Translations under genes and position numbers: made by a program | The notes under the pieces: model-generated | The model's database searches: none | Told to the model about the DNA's origin: nothing | What the model saw: only the letters and a program-made list of their open reading frames with translations | Assembly (NCBI GenBank): GCA_036426205.1 | Contig: WSYH01000041.1 | Location: 124,001-188,000, forward strand | Reading direction: 5' to 3' | DNA length: 64,000 nt | Origin: Ascaphus truei | Lineage: Eukaryota > Chordata > Amphibia > Anura > Ascaphidae | Shown: positions 55,641 through 64,000 of the stretch, piece by piece | Position numbering within the stretch: position 1 is the stretch's first letter | How the letters are laid out: every line of letters starts with the position of its first letter

Positions 55641-57381
55641 TTAGGGTTTAATTTGTTGGATAAGTGTTGATTGCTTACTTGGAGTTAGTAGCGTTTCAAT
55701 GATACCTACTGTCGTTGATATTCGTAGAATTCTTGCACCAGTAGTTTTTTCACTGTTTAGTAGCTCACACAATATTTTCAGTAGATCACCACTCTCTTCT
55801 TTCTGTACACACATTATACTTATCTAAAGTATAGAGTGTTCCGGAATCTTGAAGATCGCATTTAATTTAATGATACGGAGATATACGAGTGTCCTTAATC
55901 TGTCTTTCTTTCTATGTCTTTCTGTCTCTCCCTTGCTCCCTCTCCCTTGGATAACAATGGCCCACATCAGTACTATAGAGATTCCAATGTGTATATTTAA
56001 TTACTGTATGTATTGTTATTCCTTGTATATTGTAAATGTACGTACAGTATCATTTACATACAGAGTAGGTCATCATATTTTTTCTTTCCCTTTTTCATAG
56101 CAATAAAATAAGTTACTAATGCCGAAAAACAAATTAAGGTTAATGATTTTAGTTACTTTAAGAAATATTGGCTCAGTATTAGAAATGTGAACCACATCAT
56201 TTATAATTCTTACTATTTTCAAAGTAGATTTAATTTGGCCTAAAAGAAACATTTCAGTTAAGTCAAGGTATGAGAAACATTCTTAAGAACCATTAGAATA
56301 AACTACTAAAAAATAGTTTCAGCTATTGTAAACATTACATTGTAATAGAAAAATGTTCTCTTGGCAAGCTATGGGTAACTGTATGGTAATATTTGCAGGT
56401 GAGGGAGAAGAAAAGGAAATATGGCTTTTTTTTTTATTTGGGCGTAAAGCCTAAAACATGGTTAAGAAATCAGAGGTGGAAGTACAGTATTTTTACTAGA
56501 TACATACGATTTGCTAACTTTATTTAGTTTGTTATCTTGTTCCAGAAAATGTGGACCTGATTAGCAAGTTTGGAATTTGAAATTGTACAGAATATTAACC
56601 TTTTTGCTGCCAGGGGTAGTTGCTACCTGCCAGGCCAAACATATTTTCTAAAATGTGCTACATAATTGTTTAAGTATGGTTTCTTTGAGCAACTTTCTTT
56701 GTTGAGATTTTCTTAGGTATGTTTCCCAGTTGAATTGCATATCATGTGACTAAGATATGATGTCATAAATATGATTTTTTTTTAAAGATAGACTTATTTT
56801 CTTAATGTTGTGCCATATATCTCTAACAAATTCATGAATTTAATTAAAATGACTCCTCAATATTATTGCATTGTGTCCCATGATTAGACTGATACTATAT
56901 ATGTGTGTGTGTGTGTGTGTGTGTTTTTGTGTGTGTTTTTGTGTGTGTTTTTGTGTGTGTTTTTGTTTGTGTGTGTGTGTGTGTGTGTCCATACTTTTTG
57001 GACCACTACAAAACCCAATTTAGCAAGATTTAACACCTGAATTTTTCAGGACTAATTGTAAAAAGTGCACACAAAAGTGCAGACACAAGGCAAAACTACC
57101 TCCTAGCATAAACATATCCCACAAAATTATATATTTATATATAGTATATGCCCCAAAGCATTCAAACATGGGTAGTATGTTTATTTCTACCTAAATTTTT
57201 ATATTTTTAGCTGGGAATCTTTGTTGGAAATAATGTGACTGTATCACTAACTTAAAACTTTGCATTAAATTGTATCATTCAGTGCCAGCTTAGTGTAAAT
57301 AATGGAAATAAATGCTAAATATTATCGCCCATGTTTCCCTGGGTAAGGTGATATCATACAGTATGTATGTATGTATGTATG
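55641..57381. other. Unassigned AT-rich sequence with (GT)n
   Basis: A compound microsatellite at 56897-56995 alternates GTGTGTG with TTTTT in a ~12-base unit, and (TATG)n lies at 57360-57382. No gene or RNA feature is supported. Confidence 0.6.
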
Positions 57382-57563
57382 TAGGAGAGTGGCTAAGTGA
57401 GTCAGTCAGAGTGAGTTCACTCTGGTACTGAGTTTGACGCAGGGGAACCTGGTTCAATTCCCAGTGTTGGCTCCTTGTGATCTTGGGCAATCCACTTTAT
57501 CTCCTTGCGCCTCAGACACCAAAAATAACCCATAGATTGTAAGCTCTATGGGGAAGGGACTTT
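57382..57563 (+). mobile_element. CORE-type tRNA SINE, 5' part
   Basis: The tRNA-derived head carries an A-box-like GTGGCTAAGTGAG (57388-57400) and a B box GGTTCAATTCC (57451-57461). It continues with a core TTGTGATCTTGGGCAATCC and TATCTCCTTGCGCCTCAG, close to the MIR/CORE-SINE core. The tail starts TAGATTGTAAGCTCTATGGG. It is cut at 57563 by the element 57564-59782 and resumes at 59783. Confidence 0.85.
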
Positions 57564-57850
57564 GGGGGCTATGCACTAAGCTCAATGGCTTTGCGTTCTG
57601 ATCTTCAAAAAAAGCACGTCCATTAAAAAGTGAGGCCAGGGACGCGATTCACTAAGGCCTTGAGCTCATTTTTTAACGTACCTGCTCAAAACACCCACAG
57701 CGTACGTGTTGCTTTCCCCCCCCCCCCTGCTAGCTTTCTTAAACTTCACGTACGCTAGCTGATAGAAAAAAAAGCCGCACGTAACATTTGCATGGAGATT
57801 TGCCATCTCCATGCAAGGCTGTTACAGGCGATCGTACACTAAATAAATAC

Positions 57851-58134
57851 ATTTGATTAATGGTGTACATGAGCAGATGGGTCTCCGGAGCTGAACAGCA
57901 TTGGTTTCAGGTCCGAGGACCCCCTACTTCAGGAGATACAGGCCCTGTTATGGGGTGCCGGTATCCCCTGTAGAATTTCAATCTCCCGGTCACGTGACGC
58001 GGAAGCTTGAAAGTGCAGGGGATACTGGCACACCATAACGGGGCCTGTATCTCCTGAAGTAATGGGTCCTCGGACCTGAAACCAACGCTGTTCAGCTCAG
58101 GAGACCCCCTGCTCATGTACACTATTAATCAAAT
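57851..58134. repeat. Nearly perfect 284-bp palindrome centred on TCACGTGA
   Basis: The outer edges ATTTGATTAATGGTGTACAT and ATGTACACTATTAATCAAAT are inverse. Complementarity continues through CTGAACAGCATTGGTTTCAG against CTGAAACCAACGCTGTTCAG and TACTTCAGGAGATACAGGCC against its inverse. It ends at the centre GGTCACGTGACG near 57989-58000. It lies inside the 57564 element. Confidence 0.92.
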
Positions 58135-59247
58135 ATATATTAAAAAAAGATTTAACAAACATCAATACACAACCCCCCCCCCCCCCCGCCTTAGCACATA
58201 CAGTACAATAATGTGCAAAATTACTATTATCCAGAAATGGATAATAGATAATTTGCCCATTATTAAACACTGCATTAGCATACCTAACTAAAGTCAATAA
58301 AAACAGTAGCCAGCTAATCCAATGAATACAAGCAGTAACAACATCAACAATGAATTAATTAAACCATTAACCAATGAAACCAATTAATTCCTAAACCAAC
58401 TCAAAATGAATAGTAACACTAACCAATCAAACCAATTAATTACTACAACATTAATGAATGTAACCATTAAAAGACAAAGAAATACATTCAAACAATCTCT
58501 GAAGTAACCGTAAAACACATTAGCTAACATAATACAACATTAACTACAAGCGAACACCAATAGCAAACATTTTATTACATTAAGCAGGAAAAAAACAAAC
58601 AATGACATCTACATAAAAAACTGACATTAAAAACACCAACAGCAATACCAGGCCATAAATGCCCCCCAAATATTGTCATAATAATGTATTAATCTGTACC
58701 TTAAAGTGGTACAGATTAATATATTATCAGTCAATGTGCCTCATCCAAAAAATAAAAAACACATCCAATGAAGACACCTGTAAAAAGAGACATTTACAAA
58801 CATTCAATATATTACTTACCATTAGAAGCGGTGGCCCTCCGACTCCCGGGGTAACAGGAAGCTCACGTACCTTGAAGGCCTCCAACAGCATCCGATGCCA
58901 TCCGCCATGAAGATCCGGATCAGGTACCCAAATCTTCTTTTTTCTTTCTTTAATCACCTTCTTCTATCTTCATCTGTCACCATTTCTTGATCTTCTTTAT
59001 CTTCTTTCTTCATCTGTCAATCCGAAAAACCCCATGTTAAATCCCAACCGATGTTGTCTCGTCGGCTTCTTGGGCTCAAATGAGGCGTCACGGCCTTAAA
59101 TAGGGCTTGTGATGTCACATTAAGCCTCAAAATGGTTAACAGCCACCTGATTGGCTGTTCAAACAATGTTCCGACTTTATTTATTTTTTTACATGACGTC
59201 ACTTAAAGGGAATGATGCCAGCCAATCAGAATGGCTGTGCTTCATTT

Positions 59248-59382
59248 GCCTTTAAGATGACGTCACGAAGCCGGCGTCACATGGTATTTTAGCCAATCAG
59301 ATCGTGGGAAACAATTCCACACTCTGGCTGAAATACCATGTGATGCCGGCCATCTTGGATTTTGTGACGTCATCTTAAAGGC
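59248..59382. repeat. 135-bp palindrome
   Basis: GCCTTTAAGATGACGTCAC at 59248 pairs with GTGACGTCATCTTAAAGGC ending at 59382. GGCGTCACATGGTATTTTAG pairs with CTGAAATACCATGTGATGCC. The loop is around CGTGGGAAACAATTCCACAC. Confidence 0.9.
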
Positions 59383-59782
59383 ACCCCGGGACTACCGCGG
59401 GGATCCCGGGACGGACGCGGGTCAGCCGGGGACACCCGCCGGCCTGTTATATGGGTGTTGCGCATGCAAAAATGTAAAGCAGGACATTATACAAAGTTCA
59501 GCTTTTTTTGCGTCTACTTTGAGCTGACTTGTTCTGTTCAATGCAACTTTCGCGTACACTAAGGTTGCGTTGCTTAGAGCATCCCGCTTAAGGGCAGAAT
59601 TTAACGCAAACAGGGTAACGAACGAGCAAAGTTGGACTTAGAAAAATTTCCTGAAAAAAGTCAGTTTTAAAGCGCAAAGTGCCTGTTTGCGTTGCTTGGT
59701 GCATCGTGTTCAGCGCAACATCACGTTCTAAGAGCACTCTGCGCTCTAAAAGTGACTTAACGGAGCTTAGTGTATGACCCCC

Positions 59783-59880
59783 TGTGTCTGCAAAATGTTT
59801 CTGTAGAGCACTACATAAAACTAGCAGAGCTATACATGAACAAACTATTATTATTAGGTTTTCATACTGATTTGTCCAAT
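59783..59880 (+). mobile_element. CORE-type SINE, 3' part
   Basis: TGTGTCTGCAAAATGTTTCT, then GTAGAGCACTACATAAAACT and AGCAGAGCTATACATGAACA, ending ATTATTATTA, complete the SINE interrupted at 57563. The tail type matches a SINE mobilised by an L2-like LINE. Confidence 0.75.
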
Positions 59881-60330
59881 ACAGGCCCCAAAGTAGTAAG
59901 AATATGTAACGCTCTACATTTTTTAAGGCTGAATGCAAAAAATTAAATCATTTGCAAAGCAAAACAACCCTCTAGCACAAGCATGTCTCAACTCAAATGC
60001 TAACAAGGGCCAAATAAACAAGGTTTAAGTCTAGGTGGGCTGCAAAAAAAAAAGACCCCCTGCACATCTACACTATCAATAAAAATGTATTTCAAATGTA
60101 TTTATTGTCATTTATTTATTTATTTTTTGGCGGCTGCTGTGTGTATTTTTTTAATAATATTGATCAGGAGCAGGGGGGGGGGGGATTCCCTGAGCATTAA
60201 TTTCTGGCTCAGGGAGCCCCCTGCTCACTGTACAATATTATTAAATCTCTCTCTGCTGCAAACACATCTCGCCCCCAGTACAGTATGTGCAGTAATTTAC
60301 TGAACATGTACTGTAGAATAAATGCATAGT
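59881..60330. other. Downstream flank of the forkhead gene, with a small foldback
   Basis: The stretch is AT-rich. At 60168-60227 the words GAGCAGGGG...GATTCCCTGAGC and GCTCAGGGAGCCCCCTGCTC form a small hairpin around ATTAATTTCTG. It is a minimal member of the family of the 57851 palindrome and of 63372-63432. Confidence 0.65.
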
Positions 60331-60350
60331 TTTATTTATTCGGGTTTATT
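60331..60350 (-). promoter_or_regulatory. Polyadenylation signals of the forkhead gene
   Basis: On the minus strand AATAAA (60350-60345) is followed by AATAAATAAA (60340-60331), about 100 bases into the inferred terminal exon. The position fits cleavage near 60310-60325. Confidence 0.55.
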
Positions 60351-60551
60351 ACACAGTATACTGTTCGGCTGGAAAACATCAGCATACTGTACAGCACAAT
60401 ATTACTGTATCCATCGAAATCCCCCCATTAGCCGTTTTCTTTTCTTTTCTGAGGAAAAACAAAATGAAAAGTTTTAATGTACAGTAATGGTCATCCCCCT
60501 AAAGAAGTACCCAGCCAGCCCCACCAAAATAATAGTACTCACCATACTGTA

Positions 60552-61139
60552 TTACTGAATTTCCCATTCAGCTTGCGCCGGCGCCGGCCCACTTCCAGTC
60601 CAGCTTTCATCATCACCCACGTCGATAGTTTGCAGAGGGACTAGCCCACCTGTAGTCAGCGGGAAATCGCTTAGGTACATGCAAGCTTCATCAAAACTGG
60701 CTGCGAAATCCATCTCAGGGTTGTCACCGATGGAGATGGCATCATGATAAGCTGGTGCTGCTGCTGGTTCTGGTTCTGGTTCTGGCGCATTGCTTGGCAG
60801 GGACTGTCGCTTCTTATTTCGTTTTAACACGACCCTTCGCCTCTTGCCGCCTCCATTATCATAGATACGGGAAAAACCCGGTGCCACACACCAATACCCT
60901 CCAACAAATTGGGGCTCAATACGGTGAAAACAGGGGTCACTACATAACCTTTTCCTTATTGCGCGCTTCCACAAATGAGGAGTTGGCGAAAATCTGTAAA
61001 AGTCATAATTTTCGATAAAATACTGATAAATTTGAACAACTGTTGCCATCTTATCCTCTGTTGCATTAATAGCGGCCCATATCAAATAAGCATAACTTCT
61101 GTCAGGTTTTTGGAAAGCGGGCTCCACTTGAACACTCAT
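60552..61139 (-). CDS. Divergent forkhead (winged-helix) transcription factor, 195 aa
   Basis: The intact 195-codon ORF encodes a probable nuclear DNA-binding protein. Residues 11-95 fit the forkhead fold: KPDRSYAYLIWAAIN (helix 1; canonical KPPYSYxxLIxxAI), KMATVVQIYQYFIENYDFYRF (helix 2 and the aromatic turn, with a 20-residue core TVVQIYQYFIENYDFYRF), LWKRAIRKRLC (recognition helix; canonical GWxNSIRHNLS), and GGYWCVAP (wing 1; canonical GxxWxxxP). KRRRVVLKRNKKR (99-111) is a likely nuclear localisation signal. A PEPEPEPAAAP linker precedes an acidic, aromatic C terminus (DDESW, EWEIQ) that could activate transcription. The normally invariant Asn and His of the recognition helix are Arg and Lys here. 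The ATG has G at -3. I cannot place it in a Fox class: WC in the wing recalls FoxN2/3 and LC in helix 3 recalls FoxR. Confidence 0.85.
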   Translation of the reverse strand: MSVQVEPAFQKPDRSYAYLIWAAINATEDKMATVVQIYQYFIENYDFYRFSPTPHLWKRAIRKRLCSDPCFHRIEPQFVGGYWCVAPGFSRIYDNGGGKRRRVVLKRNKKRQSLPSNAPEPEPEPAAAPAYHDAISIGDNPEMDFAASFDEACMYLSDFPLTTGGLVPLQTIDVGDDESWTGSGPAPAQAEWEIQ

Positions 61140-61354
61140 GTCTCTGTAGAATAGTGTAAGCGAAAATGATCTTTGTCTTTATTTAATACAGTACTGTATG
61201 TAAAGCCTAAATTGATACATTTTTTGCAACTCTTCCTTCAGTCTCAAGGACAAGTTACAATACTGTAGCATACTGTACTGGGATAAAGTATCTTTTTTGG
61301 TATAGTAAACGAAACAACTTGCAAAGTCCACACATTACTTAAGTCATGAGTTTA

Positions 61355-61367
61355 TGCCATCTGGTGG
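61355..61367 (-). promoter_or_regulatory. CTCF-like core motif 1
   Basis: On the minus strand CCACCAGATGGCA fits the CTCF core consensus CCASYAGRKGGCR. It lies about 215 bp upstream of the forkhead ATG. Confidence 0.5.
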
Positions 61368-61417
61368 ACAAACGAAACATTGCCGCCTAATAAATTCTTC
61401 TGGTTATCATGAGTTTA

Positions 61418-61430
61418 TGCCATCTGGTGG
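61418..61430 (-). promoter_or_regulatory. CTCF-like core motif 2
   Basis: An identical CCACCAGATGGCA in the second unit of the 63-bp duplication, same orientation, exactly 63 bases from the first. Confidence 0.5.
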
Positions 61431-61609
61431 ACAAACGAAACATTGCCGCCTAGTAAATTCTTCTGGTTATCATTTAACAGATCAGATCCCCCGTCAGCCA
61501 GGCATGAACCGTGGCTGGGAAGGCAAACGCAACGCAGCATGCGAGAGGTGAGCAGCGGCGGATTCCAAGTATCTGCCAGGTAGAAATCGGGCATTTGCTC
61601 GAATAAAGT

Positions 61610-62761
61610 GTGTCGGTGCAGTATATAACACAGGTTTACTATATGCAGATAATAACATCACACAATACACATGCATCAACCATATGACATCAACAGTGCA
61701 TAACATCAGTGTCACCCTGTAACACTATTAAGCACAACTATCCACACACCTCGCAGGGCCTTAACCCCACACTGTATTCTCAAAGTCCTTGTACCCAAAA
61801 GTCCCAAGAGTCCCGCAACCCCACCCACGTGTGGGACTGCGCTGCCCACTAAGATGAAATGTATAGGCGTTGCACTTGGTGACTTGAATAATACCTGCCC
61901 GGCGCTCCTGTAACCAGGTACCGCAGAACTGTGGAAGAGGACCCGTCTGTGTCCAGCGCCAAAGCCTCAGCGATAGGGGTCTCCTTCTGAGCAAGCTCAC
62001 CGCTCAGACAGTCTCTGTCTCTGCTCTGCAGAGAATGATCCACTGCAACACTGACCCTTCTTGTCAGAGCACACAGCACTGCAGATGTGTCCCTAACTAA
62101 GCTGATTGCTAACAGGGCTAAGGGGCCTTCCCTATAGCAGCCACAAACTGAAGGGGAGTTGGGCCTAGTGTAGAAGCACTGCTCCCTACACACACCTTCC
62201 CCTACCTTATCCCAGCACCAACTGACACTCTCACACTTGTGCTCCAATGTCAGCTTCCTGACTCCAGCACGCAACATTGTATCTCCTTTGCTGCAGGAGA
62301 ATCTGTAAACCCTATTGGCTTAAATGCAGCAAGTGATAGGGGTGAAAGGGCAGTCCCTAGAGGCTGCTGGGAATTGTAGTCCTTGGTACAGCTCTTTCCT
62401 ATGGGGACCGCGTGCGCGATCTCTACTGCACATGGTGAAGCTGTAATGGCCGTCGCTACTCTCCACGGAGCCTGTGCAACCCTGTAATGGCCGCCGCATC
62501 GCCCAAACTGCGCATGCACGACTTCTAGGGGTCCCTGCACTACGGAGCGCCTCTTGTGCCAATTCTCCCACACTAAAATGGCCACCATGTCGCGTCTGCG
62601 CCTGCACAAGCCTCCGCGCACGCGCGAGGACATCAAAGATGGCGGCGCCTTGCCACTGATGTCGCCGGGAGCCCCCGGGAACGCGCTCGCCCCCCGCAGC
62701 AGCACACACGCAAGGGGGAAAGGAACCGGGAGACAGGGGGACCGGAGGGACCCTGGCTACA
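61610..62761 (-). mobile_element. LTR of the gypsy family, minus orientation
   Basis: The high end CCCTGGCTACA at 62761 is an inverted LTR start (TGTAGCCAGGG). U3 aligns in order with the LTRs at 29307-30437 and 32605-33673: CTGGGAATTGTAGT (62367-62380), ACTGCGCATGCACGACTTC and CAAAGATGGCGGCGCC. The low limit is not resolved; TGTAAC at 61718 is one candidate, but similarity to 29490-29560 may extend to about 61610. Frames of up to 179 codons inside it are not genes. Confidence 0.65.
62366..62380 (-). promoter_or_regulatory. ZNF143/Staf-type motif in LTR U3
   Basis: Inverted, the site reads ACTACAATTCCCAGC, the classical promoter element bound by ZNF143 and THAP11. Counterparts are CTGGGACTTGTAGT (30193-30206), GGGATATGTAGT (31136-31147) and ACTACAAGCCCCATA (32873-32887) in related LTRs. 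Confidence 0.5.
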
Positions 62762-62823
62762 CTTATTTGTGTGTTATCATTAGAAAGGGGCTTAGCCACC
62801 CAACCTCTAGATAGACTAAACAC

Positions 62824-63184
62824 CAGCGGCGTATTTGAAGATCCGCCGCTCTTAGGCACTTACCTGTGACAGCCACCTCCTTGCTGCGCCTTCCTCCTTC
62901 CGAATCGCAGTATCATTTCGTTACCAACGTAACGTCACACGGCGACGCGACGTTGGCATGACAATGAGATGCCATGTGACGCCACGTTGGTGACGTCCGC
63001 GGCGTCATTTGATGCTGCGATTCAGATGAAGAAAGTAGCAAGGAAGCAGCCACAACAGGTAAGTGCCTTCCCATCAGGCCCGGTGGGCCAAAGAGCACGG
63101 CATCTGTATATGGGGGCGGACATTTTTGTCGCCCCCAAATGTTGCTGCCCGGGGCTACTGGGCCTAATGGGAAAACCACTACTG
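62824..63184. mobile_element. hAT-type MITE with 8-bp target duplication
   Basis: CAGCGGCGTATTTGAAG at 62824 and the inverse of ACCACTACTG at the right end give related CAG(C/T)(G/A)G(C/T)G termini. The flanks CTAAACAC (62816-62823) and ATAAACAC (63185-63192) match at seven of eight bases. Inside, CTGCGATTCAGATGAAGAAA pairs imperfectly with TTCCTCCTTCCGAATCGCAG to make a foldback, with AACGTAACGTCACACGGCG near the centre. Confidence 0.78.
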
Positions 63185-63371
63185 ATAAACACTGTTGTAG
63201 TCAGCACTACAAGAGGAGCTAGGCCTGTTTATTTGTAGCCTTGTTTGCTGAACCCAAGCGGTATTTATGTTGTCAAAGCTGCCGCCAATAAAAGCCTATA
63301 TGATTTTCCCCTAAAAACCATCTCCTGCGTTAAAGAGGCAATCCAAAAAGTTTTTTTTTTTGTACAGAATT

Positions 63372-63432
63372 GAAGCAGGAGGTATCCGGAGCTGAACCCC
63401 CATTAATTTCAGCTCCGGGGATCCCCTGCTTC
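63372..63432. repeat. 61-bp foldback of the GAGCTGAAC family
   Basis: GAAGCAGGAGGTATCCGGAG is inverted as CTCCGGGGATCCCCTGCTTC around a centre GAACCCCCATTAATTTC. It shares arrangement and words with 60168-60227 and with the arms of 57851-58134. Confidence 0.75.
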
Positions 63433-63571
63433 CAGACGTACCTCTGTAGGGAGTGCCAGTAGCCACTCCAGGGTTCACTATACATCTGGTTTTCAAAGCT
63501 CCCGGGCCCTGCAGGCCAATAGGAAGCTGTGACATCATCCGGTTTGGCTTCCTATTGGCCTATGTGACGAG

Positions 63572-64000
63572 TGTAACAGGGTATGTCTTTTCTGCCTGTC
63601 TTTCTTGTGACCCCCTTCATGCTCCTCTATGATGGACACAAGTAAGGTGGTGACTCATGGCTTGTGTAAGCCTATCAGGGATAAGAATAGACCATGAGCC
63701 CGCCCTTCTGCTTCCTGATTAGGGGCAGTGCCAAATGTAATCAGTCCTTTCTCTGGATGAGAAAGAGAGCAGTAGGGCTAGGAGTCTCTCCCATCGCGGG
63801 ATGAGCGTGCCCACCTCCAGCCCCTGGGGCTGGGGGAACATCTGATTAGACAACAGAAGCCCTGTAATATCTGGGGCAAGCATCATCCAGAGGCCTGGAG
63901 CCTCTGAGACCCTGCATCGCTGTATGAAGAAGATCTGCAGTGATTGCCAATAAAGACCCTTGTTCATCATACTCCTGTCTAAGTGTCAGACCCTGGGCAG
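63572..64000 (+). mobile_element. LTR start, cut by the window end
   Basis: TGTAACAGGGTATGTC opens an LTR-like sequence with AATAAAG at 63949-63955 and a following CCTGTCTAAGTGTCAGACC, as in an R-U5 region. It is similar in style to the plus LTR at 46439-47603 (CAATAAAGATACTG, CCTGCCTGAGTCTGAG). The 3' end lies beyond the window. Confidence 0.6.

Larger units (their letters stand above)
57564..59782. mobile_element. 2.2-kb non-autonomous TIR element, unclassified, inserted in a SINE
   Basis: GGGGGCTATGCACTAAGCTC at 57564 is inverted at the right end (GAGCTTAGTGTATGACCCCC, ending 59782) with three mismatches. A second copy of the left end is at 24702-24911. The interior holds two strong palindromes (57851-58134 and 59248-59382), a TTCTTT-rich tract (58930-59030) and GC-rich blocks, but no transposase. 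The host SINE continues on both sides, which fixes the borders. No clear target duplication was found, so I do not assign a superfamily. Confidence 0.85.
60331..61143 (-). other. Gene model for divergent forkhead gene: two 3' exons
   Basis: The coding exon is proposed to run from 61143 to 60543. Upstream, TTACACTATTCTACAG (ending 61144) is an acceptor-like sequence four bases before the ATG, implying a non-coding upstream exon that I did not locate. Nine bases after the stop comes GTGAGT (60542-60537), a strong donor. A pyrimidine-rich TTTTGTTTTTCCTCAG ends at 60449, giving a 94-bp intron. The last exon from 60448 ends near AATAAA at 60350-60345 and AATAAATAAA at 60340-60331. All junctions are inferred from consensus only. 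Confidence 0.6.
61345..61470. repeat. 63-bp tandem duplication upstream of the forkhead ORF
   Basis: Units 61345-61407 and 61408-61470 differ at a single base (CCTAATAAATT against CCTAGTAAATT). Each contains TGCCATCTGGTGG. The near identity indicates a recent duplication. The unit is a multiple of three, so a plus-strand frame runs through both, but nothing else suggests coding. Confidence 0.95.

Noticed and set aside
57907..58122. 71-codon frame in the 284-bp palindrome
   Set aside because: It is read through a foldback and equally open on both strands because of symmetry.
61345..61470. CRISPR-like array or other prokaryotic repeat
   Set aside because: There are only two adjacent units without spacers, and all surrounding sequence is vertebrate.
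61354..61551. Plus-strand frame running through the 63-bp duplication
   Set aside because: It exists only because 63 is divisible by three; there is no upstream exon or domain, and a regulatory reading fits better.
61612..61618. AATAAAG on the plus strand as a polyadenylation signal
   Set aside because: The surrounding LTR is in minus orientation and no plus-strand gene ends here.
62250..62859. Arg/Ala-rich frames up to 179 codons on the minus strand
   Set aside because: They lie in GC-rich LTR U3 and a hAT MITE; parallel LTR copies do not keep the frames.

Overview
The window is vertebrate genomic DNA and most probably comes from a large, repeat-rich amphibian (anuran-like) genome. Nothing in it is prokaryotic. 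The evidence is the repertoire: a Tc1/mariner transposon, Jockey-superfamily and L2 LINEs with AT-rich 3' tails, an RTE-like LINE remnant, a CORE-type tRNA SINE with an L2-like tail, hAT-, mariner- and TTAA-type MITEs, Ty3/gypsy elements, and many solo LTRs beginning TGTA and ending TACA. I cannot name the species.

Layout. 1-5.3 kb: an interspersed repeat (family R1), a Tigger-like element filled with minisatellites, and a minus-strand LINE. 7.1-8.9 kb: a nearly complete Tc1 element and a hAT MITE. 10.8-20.1 kb: small MITEs and several minus-strand LTRs, two of them solo LTRs with clear 4-bp target duplications. 21.7-24.7 kb: a palindrome with ~1-kb arms; one arm carries two later insertions whose empty sites survive in the other arm. 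25.1-31.5 kb: LTRs, a second LINE copy with nested insertions, and a TIR element with an internal foldback. 32.6-35.0 kb: LTR, PNMA-like gag and reverse transcriptase of a gypsy element. 36.1-40.9 kb: LTR, R1 copy, weak exon-like sequences and a perfect 62-bp inverted repeat. 42.5-45.5 kb: a third LINE copy split by a mariner-type MITE and by an L2. 46.4-50.0 kb: an LTR element with unrecognised ORFs. 51.5-54.5 kb: RTE-like and gypsy remnants. 57.4-59.9 kb: a SINE split by a 2.2-kb TIR element that contains large palindromes. 61.6-64 kb: LTRs and a hAT MITE.

The one convincing host-type gene is on the minus strand at about 60.33-61.14 kb. It is an intact 195-codon ORF encoding a highly divergent forkhead (winged-helix) protein. 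A splice-acceptor-like sequence lies just before the ATG. A donor, a 94-bp intron, an acceptor and AATAAA signals follow the stop codon. A 63-bp tandem duplication about 200-330 bp upstream carries two CTCF-like core motifs.

Elsewhere the window records layered transposition. The most interesting non-genic signals are the octamer plus ZNF143/Staf-like motif pair carried by repeat family R1, ACTACAA-type ZNF143-like motifs in LTR U3 regions, a shared GGAGGCGCTGCAC block in LTRs that recurs at the primer-binding position, and several near-perfect foldback sequences. All assignments come from reading the sequence; no database search was possible.
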